From Salinibacterium sp. SWN248 (GTDB taxonomy: Bacteria; Actinomycetota; Actinomycetes; Actinomycetales; Microbacteriaceae), in NCBI RefSeq assembly GCF_015864575.1, contig NZ_JADYWW010000002.1:620001-684000 (forward strand): 64,000 bases of DNA, given 5' to 3'. Each line of letters begins with the position of its first letter. Positions within the stretch are counted from its first letter, which is position 1. Shown here one piece after another: positions 34,806-43,804 of the stretch. Under the pieces are notes generated by a model, which ran no database searches, was not told the origin of the DNA, and was given only the letters and a program-made list of their open reading frames with translations. The translations under genes were made by a program, and so were the position numbers.

Positions 34806-35288
34806 TTAATCCTTGCGGAAGATGCGAGAGCGAACGGTGCCCGGGAGGTGCTTCGCAGCCTCCGCAACATCGTGAAGTGCGGTGCGAGCTTGGTAGGCAC
34901 GATCGGCGACTTGGCGACCCAAGTTGTCTCCGACATCCGCTCCCGACCAGGCCGAGAAAGCGCCGGTCGACGCGAGCAGTTCTTCATCGAAGTCTTCCTG
35001 GAAGTCCGCACTCAAGAACGGAATCAGCCAGTCTTCAACCTCTTCAAGAGGAGAAGAGTCGAGACGGTAGTAGCGATGCTGGCCGTCTTCACGCACCGAC
35101 ACCAACCCGTGATCGCGCAGCACCTTGAGGTGCTTAGAGACGGTCGGCTGGCTCAAATCGAGCTTCTCGACAATCTCACTTACGCTCAGCTCGCCACTCG
35201 GAGAATCCGAGGCGATGTACTGCTCAAGCAGCACGGTCAGAAGGCTACGCCGCGTTGAATCGGCTACTACGTCAAAGATGTCGGCCAT
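34806..35288 (-). CDS. ArsR-family transcriptional regulator
   Basis: 160 aa. Winged-helix domain at residues 1-85: ADIFDVVADSTRRSLLTVLLEQY, then LSVSEIVEKLDLSQPTVSKHLKVLRDHGLVSVREDGQHRYYRLD. No obvious metal-binding cysteines, so it may not be a metal sensor. The C-terminal 70 residues are acidic then basic, with no recognised domain. TACCCT lies six bases before the ATG at 35288 (leaderless). It diverges from trkH. Confidence 0.85.
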   Translation of the reverse strand: MADIFDVVADSTRRSLLTVLLEQYIASDSPSGELSVSEIVEKLDLSQPTVSKHLKVLRDHGLVSVREDGQHRYYRLDSSPLEEVEDWLIPFLSADFQEDFDEELLASTGAFSAWSGADVGDNLGRQVADRAYQARTALHDVAEAAKHLPGTVRSRIFRKD

Positions 35289-35352
35289 TGCAATAGGGTA
35301 CCGGGGGTTTCTGAGGAGTACCATGGCCTCCTGTGCGTGGGGAGATAATTTT

Positions 35353-36792
35353 ATGAGTTCTTGGGCACCTATGCGTGCGCACCCTCGTGAACGCAGCATC
35401 CTCGCCCGCGTTCGTGATGTGATCGATCGTTTCGCTGCGGCAACCCCCGCGCGCTTCGCGATCGCCATCTTTTCGGCGCTCGTAGTCGTACTCACGACGA
35501 TTCTCGTGTTGCCGATCTCGGCTCGGGACGGTCAGGCGACTCCCCTCGTTGACGCGCTCTTCACCGCGGTATCCGCGATTTGCGTCACCGGCCTCACCAC
35601 CGTCGATATGTCGACGCACTGGTCAGCGTTCGGCAACTCCGCAATTCTCATTGGTCTTCAAGTCGGCGGAATCGGCGTTCTCACCCTGGCGAGCATGCTC
35701 GGCCTCGTTGTGTCGCGCCGCCTAGGACTACGCCAACGACTCATCGCCGCGAGCGACACCAACCCCTCGCGCATCCACGTCGGGCCGGTTTCTGAATCAC
35801 AAGCGATCCGGCTTGGCGAGATCGGTGGGCTTCTGGCGACGGTCGCGATCAGCGCGCTCGCCATTGAACTCGTGCTCTCCCTCGTGATCATCCCGCGACT
35901 GCTCGTGGAGGGTTACGACGTGTGGCCCGCCATTTGGCAGGGCTTCTACTTCGCGGCATCCGCCTTCACCAACACCGGCTTTGTGCCCGCGGTCAGCGGC
36001 ATGGAAGCCTTCGCTCAAGACCCGTGGATGCTCGGAGCGATCGGCGTCGGCGTCTTCCTCGGTAGCCTCGGCTTTCCGGTAATTTTCGCGGTAGTTCGCA
36101 ACCTCAAGAGCGGCGCTCGTCTCTCGGTGCACGCCCGCCTCACCCTCTTCACGACGGTGTTGTTGATCTTTGCCGGGGCGCTAGCGGTGCTGATTCTCGA
36201 ATGGAACAACACCAACACCATTGGTGGGCAAAGCCTTATTTCGAGACCCCTGACATCCACCTTCTTATCGACCATGACGCGCTCGGGTGGGTTCTCCACC
36301 ATCGATATCAACGAGCTCAATGGGTCGACGCTGCTTGTCTTCGACATGCTGATGTTTGTGGGCGGCGGCTCCGCCTCCACTGCGGGCGGTATCAAAGTCA
36401 CGACTCTGGCCGTGCTGTTCTTGGCCGCCCTCGCCGAAGCGCGAGGCGACAATGACATGCACGCCTTCGAGCGCCGTATCCCCACCGACGTGCTTCGCCT
36501 CGCCGTCAGCGTCACGCTGTGGGGCGCAACGATCGTCGCCATCTCCACCATCGCGATATTGCAGATAACCAAAGAACCGCTCGACCGGGTGCTCTTTGAT
36601 GTCATTTCTGCCTTTGCCACCTGTGGACTCTCCACGGGACTGACCGAGACCCTGCCCGATGGCGGCAAGTACATCCTCGCCGCCACAATGTGGGCTGGAC
36701 GAGTGGGAACGGTTACGCTGGCGGCAGCCCTTGCGGCCAGTCAGCGCCGTCAATTGTTCACGAGAGCAGAAGAGAGGCCCATCGTTGGTTGA
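35353..36792 (+). CDS. trkH: TrkH/KtrB-family potassium uptake channel
   Basis: Membrane K+ transporter with four pore loops: CVTGLTTVDMSTHW near 85, ASAFTNTGFVPAVSG near 202, MTRSGGFSTIDINELNGS near 305 and FATCGLSTGLTETLPDGGKY near 420. Each carries the conserved filter Gly. 479 aa. The ATG at 35353 has GGGGAG eight bases upstream. Its stop overlaps the start of the TrkA-like gene, which forms its cytoplasmic gating ring. Confidence 0.92.
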   Translation: MSSWAPMRAHPRERSILARVRDVIDRFAAATPARFAIAIFSALVVVLTTILVLPISARDGQATPLVDALFTAVSAICVTGLTTVDMSTHWSAFGNSAILIGLQVGGIGVLTLASMLGLVVSRRLGLRQRLIAASDTNPSRIHVGPVSESQAIRLGEIGGLLATVAISALAIELVLSLVIIPRLLVEGYDVWPAIWQGFYFAASAFTNTGFVPAVSGMEAFAQDPWMLGAIGVGVFLGSLGFPVIFAVVRNLKSGARLSVHARLTLFTTVLLIFAGALAVLILEWNNTNTIGGQSLISRPLTSTFLSTMTRSGGFSTIDINELNGSTLLVFDMLMFVGGGSASTAGGIKVTTLAVLFLAALAEARGDNDMHAFERRIPTDVLRLAVSVTLWGATIVAISTIAILQITKEPLDRVLFDVISAFATCGLSTGLTETLPDGGKYILAATMWAGRVGTVTLAAALAASQRRQLFTRAEERPIVG

Positions 36793-37456
36793 CAAGATCG
36801 CCCACAATGCCCCGGTGCTAGTAATCGGGCTTGGTCGCTTCGGTGCGGCCACTGCCGGTCAACTTCAGCGCCTCGACCGCGAAGTTCTTGCGATCGATGC
36901 TGACCTCAGCCTCGTACAAAAATGGTCGGAGCGCGTCACTCACGCCGTGCAAACTGACGCTCGCAGCCTCGACGCTCTGCAGCAGATCGGCGCGCAAGAC
37001 TTCTCGATCGCTGTCGTGGCTGTCGGCTCGTCGATTGAAGCCAGCGTGCTCATCACGGCCAACCTTGTCGACCTCAAGATTCCGCAGATCTGGGCCAAGG
37101 CCATCAGTCGCTCCCACGGCAAGATCCTAAACCGCATCGGCGCCAACCACGTGATTTACCCGGAAGCTGAGGCCGGCGAGCGCGTCGCGCACCTCGTGTC
37201 TGGCCGGATGATCGACTTCATCGAGTTCGATGACGACTTCGCCATCGTCAAGATGTACCCGCCGAAGCCCATCCGCGGCCTTCCGCTGAGCGAATCGCAA
37301 GTACGCCGCAAGTACGGCATCACGGTGGTCGGGGTGAAGTCGCCCGGTAAGGAATTTACCTACGCCACTCCCGAGACGGTGATCTCGAATCACGACCTCG
37401 TGATCGTCAGCGGCAACTCCGTTGACATCGAAAAGTTCGCGACACTAGCGACCTAG
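36785..37456 (+). CDS. trkA: TrkA/KtrA-type RCK regulator of potassium uptake
   Basis: Cytosolic nucleotide-binding subunit of the K+ transporter. Seen: Rossmann VLVIGLGRFGAATAGQLQRL near 10-29, VLAIDADLSLVQKWSERV near 33, IWAKAISRSHGKILNRIGANHVIYPEAEAG near 99, and a C-terminal TrkA_C domain ending SGNSVDIEKFATLA. The start is TTG at 36785, overlapping trkH by eight bases with GAGAGG upstream. 223 aa, single RCK domain. Confidence 0.92.
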   Translation: MVDKIAHNAPVLVIGLGRFGAATAGQLQRLDREVLAIDADLSLVQKWSERVTHAVQTDARSLDALQQIGAQDFSIAVVAVGSSIEASVLITANLVDLKIPQIWAKAISRSHGKILNRIGANHVIYPEAEAGERVAHLVSGRMIDFIEFDDDFAIVKMYPPKPIRGLPLSESQVRRKYGITVVGVKSPGKEFTYATPETVISNHDLVIVSGNSVDIEKFATLAT

Positions 37457-37494
37457 CCCCGTTTGTGGACTGATCTGCGCGCACTCGCTACCTG

Positions 37495-37506
37495 TATCTT
37501 GATTCC
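37495..37506 (+). promoter_or_regulatory. -10 element TATCTT for leaderless ROK gene
   Basis: TATCTT at 37495-37500, six bases, then GTG at 37507. No Shine-Dalgarno between trkA and this start. Confidence 0.5.
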
Positions 37507-38715
37507 GTGAGCAAAAAACGGGCGACCCCGGGGTCGCAAACTTCGCTCCGCGAAGCTAACCGCGCTCGCATTGTCGACGCGGTCAAGCACCATGGTGGCC
37601 TCACGCAGATCGAATTGGCCGGGGTTACCGGTCTTTCGCCAGCCACCGTCTCCAACATTGTCAAAGAGCTCGTCACCTCCGGAGTGCTCGCGACCACCAT
37701 GAGCACGCGCAGTGGTCGTCGCGCCCACCAGATAACGCTTGCTCGCGCCCTCGGCCTCGTCGCTGGCGTTCACTTCTCGGAACGCCACATGCGCGTAGCG
37801 CTCTCGGATGTCGCCCACACGGTAGTCGCCGAGCATCACATGCCGCTCGCGAAAGACCACCGTGCTGACAACGAGCTCAATCGGGCTGCCCAACTCATCA
37901 CCGACATGCTCGAATCGGTCGACGCCACTCACGACGAGATCCTGGCGGTCGGACTCGCGATGCCCGCCCCCATGGATCAATCGACGGGCATCATTTCGCG
38001 CACGGGGATCATGCGCGGCTGGGACGGCGTTCCTGTCGCTGAATCGCTCGGCATCCGCCTCAACAGCCCGGTGTATGTCGACAACAACGCCAACATGGGG
38101 GCACTGGCCGAGTACCGCTCGGGCGCGCTGCGGGGCAAGCCCAACTCTCTCTACGTCAGCATCGATGACGGTATTGGCGCTGGCCTCATCCTGAACGGCG
38201 CGGTGTTCCGTGGACACCACGGCACTGCCGGTGAATTTGGCCACATGGTTCTCGACGAAGATGGCGCGCTCTGCCGCTGCGGCAATCGTGGATGTCTCGA
38301 AACCCTTGCCGGTGGCCAAGCCATCGTTGAGTCGGTGCGCACTGGCCGTCGCGGTCTCAAGCTTCACGATGTGGTGGTGCGGGCAATCGCCGGGGATAAC
38401 GCGTGCATCCGGGCCATTGCCGATGCGGGACGCCATCTCGGCATCGCCGCCGGCAATCTGAGTAACGTCTTTGATCCCGAGCGCATCGCGTTGGGTGGCG
38501 AACTCTCGCAGGCCGGTGAGCTGCTGTTGGGCCCGATGCGGCACGCGATGGAACGTTCGGTCATTGTGGGCTCTGGGCAGGCTGCTGATCTTGTACAGAG
38601 CCAGCTGGGGCCGCGCAGCGAGCTGTTGGGGTCGATCGCCTTTGCGATTGATCAGCTCACGATTGGAGCCGACGCCACGCTGAGCGCCGAGCCTTCGATA
38701 GCGGAGGCCTCGTGA
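37507..38715 (+). CDS. ROK-family sugar-responsive repressor
   Basis: 402 aa. N-terminal winged HTH (GGLTQIELAGVTGLSPATVSNIVKELVTSG, residues about 30-60) joined to a ROK kinase-like fold: VAGVHFSERHMRVALSDV near 84, GIISRTGIMRGWDGVPVAESLG near 160, and the zinc-binding GEFGHMVLDEDGALCRCGNRGCLETL near 240-266. It heads the ABC operon and overlaps its first gene by four bases, so it very likely controls uptake of the sugar this transporter carries. Confidence 0.9.
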   Translation: MSKKRATPGSQTSLREANRARIVDAVKHHGGLTQIELAGVTGLSPATVSNIVKELVTSGVLATTMSTRSGRRAHQITLARALGLVAGVHFSERHMRVALSDVAHTVVAEHHMPLAKDHRADNELNRAAQLITDMLESVDATHDEILAVGLAMPAPMDQSTGIISRTGIMRGWDGVPVAESLGIRLNSPVYVDNNANMGALAEYRSGALRGKPNSLYVSIDDGIGAGLILNGAVFRGHHGTAGEFGHMVLDEDGALCRCGNRGCLETLAGGQAIVESVRTGRRGLKLHDVVVRAIAGDNACIRAIADAGRHLGIAAGNLSNVFDPERIALGGELSQAGELLLGPMRHAMERSVIVGSGQAADLVQSQLGPRSELLGSIAFAIDQLTIGADATLSAEPSIAEAS

Positions 38716-39788
38716 CATCCGCCCGTTCTCGAATTGTGCGACTGCTGGCGACCGCGCTTGCGACGGTTCTCGCTCTCGGCGGCTGCGCGATGATTTCCCC
38801 CAATGCGTCGGCAGATAACTCCCGCACGATCGCGCTGCTGCTGCCCGAATCGAAGACGGCGCGCTACGAGGCCTATGATCGCCCGTTCTTTGAGGCGAAG
38901 GTTGCCGAGCTGTGCCCTGAGTGCGACGTGATTTATGCGAATGCCGATCAGGACCCGGCGAAGCAGCAACAGCAGGCCGAGTCGGCTTTTGCGCAGGGCA
39001 TTAGCGTGCTCGTGCTCGACCCCGTCGACTCGTCAGCGGCGGTAACGATCGTGGCTACGGCCCAGTCCTACAAGGTTCCCGTGATTTCGTACGACCGCCT
39101 GATTGGCAGCCCCGAACTCGCATTTTGGGTGTCGTTCGATAACGAAAAAGTGGGTTCGTTGCAGGGCAAAGCGCTCGTTGAGCGTCTCGCCGATCAGGGT
39201 CTCTCTGAGGGCAACATTGTGATGATCAACGGCTCCCCCACCGACAACAATTCGCGCCTGTTCAAGAAGGGCGCGCACAGTGTGATCGATGGCAGCGCCT
39301 ATACGGTCGTTGCCGAATTCGATACTCCCGACTGGAGCCCAGACAAAGCCCAGGAGTGGATGGCGAGCCAGGTCACGCAGTACGGCGACAGTCTGGTGGG
39401 CGTCTATGCCGCCAACGACGCCACAGCCGGCGGAGCGATCGCCGCGCTCAAAGCGGGCGGAGTGAGCCCGCTGCCTCCCGTGACAGGTCAGGATGCCGAA
39501 CTCACCGCCATCCAACGCATTGTGAGCGGCGACCAGTACATGACTGTCTACAAGGATCTGAAGCGCGAGGCTGAGATCGCGGCGACGCACGCGGTGGCGC
39601 TGCTCGACGGCAAGCAACTCGTGGGACAGAGCGAGGAAACCAACGGCGTTCCGACAACACTGCTCACTCCCGTGATCGTGACCATCGACAACATTATGGA
39701 GACCGTCGTCGCTGATGGTTTCTACACCGTTGAGCAAATTTGCACGACCGAATATGCCCAAGCGTGTGCCGCGGCGGGGATTCAGTAA
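38712..39788 (+). CDS. CUT2-type sugar ABC transporter, substrate-binding lipoprotein
   Basis: 358 aa. Signal peptide LLATALATVLALGGC with lipobox Cys at 25, then a type I periplasmic-binding fold: RTIALLLPESKTARYEAYDRPFFEAK near 37, VLVLDPVDSSAAVTIVATAQ near 98, VPVISYDRLIG and GVYAANDATAGGAIAALKAGG near 230. Resembles XylF/ChvE/FrcB proteins binding pentoses, fructose or other aldoses. The GTG start overlaps the ROK stop (GTGA). Confidence 0.88.
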   Translation: MTSARSRIVRLLATALATVLALGGCAMISPNASADNSRTIALLLPESKTARYEAYDRPFFEAKVAELCPECDVIYANADQDPAKQQQQAESAFAQGISVLVLDPVDSSAAVTIVATAQSYKVPVISYDRLIGSPELAFWVSFDNEKVGSLQGKALVERLADQGLSEGNIVMINGSPTDNNSRLFKKGAHSVIDGSAYTVVAEFDTPDWSPDKAQEWMASQVTQYGDSLVGVYAANDATAGGAIAALKAGGVSPLPPVTGQDAELTAIQRIVSGDQYMTVYKDLKREAEIAATHAVALLDGKQLVGQSEETNGVPTTLLTPVIVTIDNIMETVVADGFYTVEQICTTEYAQACAAAGIQ

Positions 39789-39862
39789 TGCCCAACGACG
39801 CCAGAACGGTCAACGAACTCAGAACGGTCAACGAGCTCAAGGAAGAGAGCCACAATGACTAA
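39788..39862 (+). CDS. Micro-ORF bridging the ABC operon (24 codons)
   Basis: ATG at 39788 overlaps the upstream stop (TAATG), and its TAA at 39860-39862 lies just inside the ATPase gene. Its sequence contains an 18-bp tandem duplication (39803-39820 and 39821-39838, one mismatch) encoding RTVNEL twice. The product MPNDARTVNELR... resembles nothing known. It may keep ribosomes moving across the gap. Translation is not proven. Confidence 0.35.
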   Translation: MPNDARTVNELRTVNELKEESHND

Positions 39863-40679
39863 TGTCACTCCGGCCACCTCAGACGATGAGCCGATCCTTT
39901 CGCTGCGCGGAATCAGTAAGCAGTTCGGTGCGATTGAAGCACTGAGCAATGTGTCGCTCGACATTTATCCCGGCGAGGTCGTGGCGATCGTTGGCGACAA
40001 CGGTGCGGGAAAGTCGACGCTCGTGAAGGTGCTCGCTGGCGTGCATCCGGCCACTTCGGGCACCATTACCTATCGCGGCGACGAAGTGTCGTTGGCGAAC
40101 CCCACGGATGCCCGCGATCTCGGCATCGCGACGGTGTTTCAAGATTTGGCGCTGTGCGACAACCTCGATGTGGTGTCGAACCTGTTCTTGGGTCGCGAAC
40201 TCGGCACTCGAGCGCTCGATGAGGTCGAGATGGAGCAGCAGACCTGGGCGCTCTTGCGGCAGCTCTCGGCCAAGATTCCTTCCGTGCGCACTCCCGTTGC
40301 GGGGCTCTCGGGCGGGCAACGCCAGACCGTTGCCATTGCGCGTTCACTCATCGGCAATCCGTCGATTGTGGTGTTGGATGAGCCCACCGCCGCCCTCGGC
40401 GTCGCTCAAACTGCTGAGGTGCTGAACCTTATTGAGCACCTCCGCGAGCGCGGTCACGGCATCGTCTTAGTGAGCCACAACATGGCTGACGTGCAGGCCG
40501 TGGCTGACCGCGTTGTGGTGTTGCGGCTCGGTCGCAACAATGGCGATTTCGCTGTTGCCGACGTGACGTACGAAGACATCATTGCGGCAATTACGGGCGC
40601 AACGGACAACGCGGTGAGTCGTCGGGCTGGATTGACCGGCGCGACCTTCACCCGTATCAAGGAAGGACTCAGCTCATGA
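39855..40679 (+). CDS. CUT2-type sugar ABC transporter, single-domain ATPase
   Basis: 274 aa with one nucleotide-binding domain: Walker A VGDNGAGKSTLVKVLAG near 45-61, signature LSGGQRQTVAIARS near 153-166, Walker B IVVLDEPTAALG near 174, and the switch His VSHNMADVQAVADRVVVLRLG near 207. Most xylose/ribose systems use a duplicated ATPase of about 500 aa; the single-domain form resembles the fructose FrcA type and would act as a homodimer. GGAAGAG is nine bases upstream of the ATG. Confidence 0.9.
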   Translation: MTNVTPATSDDEPILSLRGISKQFGAIEALSNVSLDIYPGEVVAIVGDNGAGKSTLVKVLAGVHPATSGTITYRGDEVSLANPTDARDLGIATVFQDLALCDNLDVVSNLFLGRELGTRALDEVEMEQQTWALLRQLSAKIPSVRTPVAGLSGGQRQTVAIARSLIGNPSIVVLDEPTAALGVAQTAEVLNLIEHLRERGHGIVLVSHNMADVQAVADRVVVLRLGRNNGDFAVADVTYEDIIAAITGATDNAVSRRAGLTGATFTRIKEGLSS

Positions 40680-41923
40680 GCACCTCCGCTACGCAACCGC
40701 CCACGAACAACTCGCCAGCCGTCGAGTTGCCGCCCGCGTCAGGTCTCGCAGAGTCCTGGGCCGGGTTCCGATCACGCGTGAGTGGGGGCGATCTCGGGGC
40801 GATTCCCGTTGTCGTGGGTCTTGCCCTCATCTGGACCGTGTTCCAAATCTTGAACCCGACGTTCCTGTCGAGCGCCAACCTCGTGAACTTGGCGATGCAG
40901 TCCGCCGCGCTCGGCACCATCGCACTCGGCGTGGTGCTCGTGTTGCTGCTCGCCCAAATCGATCTCTCGGTCGGTTCGCTCTCCGGGCTTGCCGCCGCGA
41001 TTCTTGCCGTCACGTTTACTCAGCTGAACTGGCCGCTGCCGTTCGCCATCCTCGCCGCGCTCGCCGCCGGAGCACTCTTCGGATGGTTCTATGGCTTCTT
41101 GCTGACCCGCTTTGGCGTTCCCAGCTTCGTCATCACCCTCGCGGGCCTCCTCGGCGTGCTTGGGCTCCAGCTGTGGGTGCTTGGCAAGCTCGGCTCGATC
41201 AATATTCCGTTTGATTCATGGATCGTGCAGTTCGCCCAGCTCATGTTTTTGCCGGCGTGGCTCTCCTACCTGCTCGTCGCGCTCGCAAGCCTCGCCTACG
41301 TTGGCACGCATCTCTCGCTGGCCAACCGCCGCATCCGCGCTGGCCTGCTGCCCGAGTCACGCACCGCAATCCTGCTTCGCGGCGGGCTCATGCTCGTGGC
41401 GCTCCTGTTGGGAACCTGGTACCTCAACACCGACCGCGGCATCGGCCTCATGTTTCTGCTCTTTGTCGTGCTCGTGATGGCCGTCAACTTTGCGCTCAAG
41501 CGCACGCGGTGGGGGCGCTCAATTTATGCCATCGGCGGCAACGTTGAAGCAGCCCGGCGTGCCGGCATCCGAGTGGATCGCGTCTACATTTCGGTGTTTA
41601 TGGTGAGCGCAATGCTCGCCACTCTTGGTGGTGTCTTGGCCGCATCACGGCTTGCGGCCGCCAACCAGAGCAGCGGCGGTGGCGATACCAACCTCACCGC
41701 TATCGCAGCAGCTGTTATCGGCGGCGCAAGCCTCTTTGGTGGTCGCGGAAGCGCCTGGTCTGCCCTGCTCGGCATCGTCGTCATTCAGTCGATCTCGAGC
41801 GGCCTCACCCTGCTGAGCCTCGACTCCTCGGTGCGCTACATGGTCACGGGAGCAGTGTTGCTGCTCGCCGTGATCATTGACTCGATGTCTCGTCGTTCGC
41901 GCGCGCTCCACGGCCGCTTCTAA
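40676..41923 (+). CDS. CUT2-type sugar ABC transporter permease
   Basis: 415-aa membrane protein of about ten helices in the BPD_transp_2 family. Seen: GTIALGVVLVLLLAQIDLSVGSLSGLAAA near 80-108, GFLLTRFGVPSFVITLAGLLGVLGLQL near 140-166, YAIGGNVEAARRAGIRVDRVYI near 283 and the terminal GSAWSALLGIVVIQSISSGLTLL near 358. The ATG overlaps the ATPase stop (ATGA). Last gene of the ROK-SBP-ATPase-permease operon. Confidence 0.9.
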   Translation: MSTSATQPPTNNSPAVELPPASGLAESWAGFRSRVSGGDLGAIPVVVGLALIWTVFQILNPTFLSSANLVNLAMQSAALGTIALGVVLVLLLAQIDLSVGSLSGLAAAILAVTFTQLNWPLPFAILAALAAGALFGWFYGFLLTRFGVPSFVITLAGLLGVLGLQLWVLGKLGSINIPFDSWIVQFAQLMFLPAWLSYLLVALASLAYVGTHLSLANRRIRAGLLPESRTAILLRGGLMLVALLLGTWYLNTDRGIGLMFLLFVVLVMAVNFALKRTRWGRSIYAIGGNVEAARRAGIRVDRVYISVFMVSAMLATLGGVLAASRLAAANQSSGGGDTNLTAIAAAVIGGASLFGGRGSAWSALLGIVVIQSISSGLTLLSLDSSVRYMVTGAVLLLAVIIDSMSRRSRALHGRF

Positions 41924-41973
41924 AAACGGTCGCGGAGCGAAGCGAACGAGGCCGCACGAATGGGTAAGAGCGA

Positions 41974-42801
41974 TTAGCCCGCAGCGAGCTCCGTGGCCCG
42001 AGCGAGCGCCGCAGCGGTCGCCTTGTCGAAAATAGCCTTCAGGTCGGCAGCCTGCAGCTGTTCAACCGCACGCTCGGTTGTGCCCTTGGGGCTCGTAACC
42101 TGCTTACGCAGTTGCGCCGGTGAACTATCGGATGACGCCAGCAGTGCGAGCGATCCTTCGAACGTTCCGGCCACCAGAGTCAGAGCCTGCTCGGGAGTGA
42201 ACCCCATGTCGACCGCAGTGCGAGAAAACTCTTCGAGAATCAGGAACACGTAGGCCGGGCCGGAACCCGAGATGGTGCTGAGCGCATCAATTTGCGATTC
42301 CGGTGTTTCGACGACGGTGCCAACGGTTTCGAATACGGCGCGGCCGAGAGCGAGGTCATCGTCGCTGGCGCGCGATCCGGCGCTGAGTCCGGTCACGGCC
42401 TTGCCGACGATAGCGGGGGTGTTGGGCATGGCACGCAACACGACGTTGTCGACGATGCCCTCCATGCGCGCGGTTGTTACCCCGGCAGCAACGCTGATGA
42501 TGATCGCATCGGGTTCCAAGAACGGAGCGAGGTCAGTGAGAGTGTCAGGGATCATGGCGGGCTTTACCCCCAGCATCACGACCTTTGCCCCCTTCACAGC
42601 GCGCGCATTGCCATCAGGAGTATTCTCCAGCGCAAAGGACTCCACGCCTTCAGAGCGCACCACAGCAGCCTTGGCTTCGGTGCGATTGGTTACGCGGATG
42701 CCCCCGCTTACCGTCACCGAGGGGTCAAGCAAACCCTGCAGGATGGCACCCCCCATTGATCCGGCGCCGACAATTGCAATGCTAGGAAGAGAAGTAGTCA
42801 C
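41974..42801 (-). CDS. proC: Pyrroline-5-carboxylate reductase
   Basis: Last step of proline synthesis. Seen: Rossmann IAIVGAGSMGGAILQGLLDP near 8-27, VMLGVKPAMIPDTL near 74, ISVAAGVTTARMEG near 99, RAMPNTPAIVGKAVTGLS near 118, and the C-terminal signature SGSGPAYVFLILEEF near 173 with VTSPKGTTERAV near 231. 275 aa. TAGGAT lies six bases before the GTG at 42801. Confidence 0.94.
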   Translation of the reverse strand: MTTSLPSIAIVGAGSMGGAILQGLLDPSVTVSGGIRVTNRTEAKAAVVRSEGVESFALENTPDGNARAVKGAKVVMLGVKPAMIPDTLTDLAPFLEPDAIIISVAAGVTTARMEGIVDNVVLRAMPNTPAIVGKAVTGLSAGSRASDDDLALGRAVFETVGTVVETPESQIDALSTISGSGPAYVFLILEEFSRTAVDMGFTPEQALTLVAGTFEGSLALLASSDSSPAQLRKQVTSPKGTTERAVEQLQAADLKAIFDKATAAALARATELAAG

Positions 42802-42807
42802 GTGAAC

Positions 42808-42817
42808 ATCCTAGGAT
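42808..42817. promoter_or_regulatory. Palindromic ATCCTAGGAT: overlapping divergent -10 elements
   Basis: Minus strand TAGGAT (42813-42808) precedes proC GTG 42801 by six bases. Plus strand TAGGAT (42812-42817) precedes the CDF gene ATG 42825 by seven. The two hexamers overlap by two bases in a perfect 10-bp palindrome, so both leaderless transcripts may start from one site. Confidence 0.55.
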
Positions 42818-42824
42818 TGATCGC

Positions 42825-43787
42825 ATGAGCGCGTCAGGCGGAACCAAAGCAATCCTCGCGGCAATGTTGGCGAACGGCGGAATCGCTGTCACCAAGTTCA
42901 TTGCCTTCTTGATTTCGGGGTCTAGTTCGATGCTCGCGGAGAGCGTGCACTCCGTGGCAGACACCAGCAATCAGGCCCTGCTGCTGCTCGGTGGCAAGCA
43001 AGCGAAGAAGCACGCGGATGCCGAGCATCCGTTCGGTTACGGCCGCGAGCGCTACGTCTACGCGTTTGTCGTTTCAATCATCCTGTTCTCGGTCGGTGGC
43101 GTGTTCTCGCTCTACGAGGGCGTGAGCAAGCTGCAAGACCCGCACCCGCTCGAGCAAGCCTGGTTGCCGATCACGGTGCTGTTGATTGCGATCGTGCTTG
43201 AGGGCTTCTCCTTGCGCACCGCAGTAAGAGAGTCGAACCTCGTGCGCGGCAAGCAGAGCTGGGTGGCGTTCGTGCGTCACGCCAAGGCTCCGGAGCTTCC
43301 CGTCGTGCTGCTCGAAGACGTTGCCGCTCTGCTCGGTCTGGTTCTCGCCCTCTTCGGCGTTGGGCTGACGATTATTACGGGCGACTCGCTCTGGGATGCC
43401 ATCGGCACAATCGCCATCGGTGTTCTGCTGATCATCGTCGCGATCATCCTCGGCATCGAAACCAAGAGCTTGCTTGTGGGTGAAGGTGCCACGGTCAAGC
43501 AACGCAACACCATCCGCGACGCCATCAACGCGCACCCCGACGTTCGCTCGCTCATCCACATGAAGACGCTCTACCTCGGCCCCGAAGAGCTCATGGTCGC
43601 CGCCAAGGTCGACTTCGGCGCTCAGACCCGACTGGTGGATGTCGCCGCCAGCATCGATAGCGTGGAGAAAGAGATCCGCGAAGCCGAGCCAATGGCGCGC
43701 GTTATCTACATCGAACCTGACGTCTACCGTCGCCCGCCCGAAGCAGCCCCACCCACTGACACCATCGTCATCGTGGGCAACGACTAA
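42825..43787 (+). CDS. Cation diffusion facilitator family transporter
   Basis: 320 aa, six helices plus a cytoplasmic domain. Seen: SSSMLAESVHSVADTSNQALLLLG near 33-56 (metal-binding HxxxD), HPFGYGRERYVYAFVV near 66, AALLGLVLALFGVGLTI near 167 and the C-terminal KTLYLGPEELMVAAKVDF near 246. Exports Zn, Mn or Fe; the exact metal cannot be read from HxxxD alone. Leaderless start as noted at the divergent promoter. Confidence 0.88.
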   Translation: MSASGGTKAILAAMLANGGIAVTKFIAFLISGSSSMLAESVHSVADTSNQALLLLGGKQAKKHADAEHPFGYGRERYVYAFVVSIILFSVGGVFSLYEGVSKLQDPHPLEQAWLPITVLLIAIVLEGFSLRTAVRESNLVRGKQSWVAFVRHAKAPELPVVLLEDVAALLGLVLALFGVGLTIITGDSLWDAIGTIAIGVLLIIVAIILGIETKSLLVGEGATVKQRNTIRDAINAHPDVRSLIHMKTLYLGPEELMVAAKVDFGAQTRLVDVAASIDSVEKEIREAEPMARVIYIEPDVYRRPPEAAPPTDTIVIVGND

Positions 43788-43804
43788 AGAAAGATCCCGC
43801 CATC

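Noticed and set aside
34721-35128. Plus-strand frame antisense to the ArsR gene
   Set aside because: It is the complement of a clear ArsR winged helix and has no start signal.
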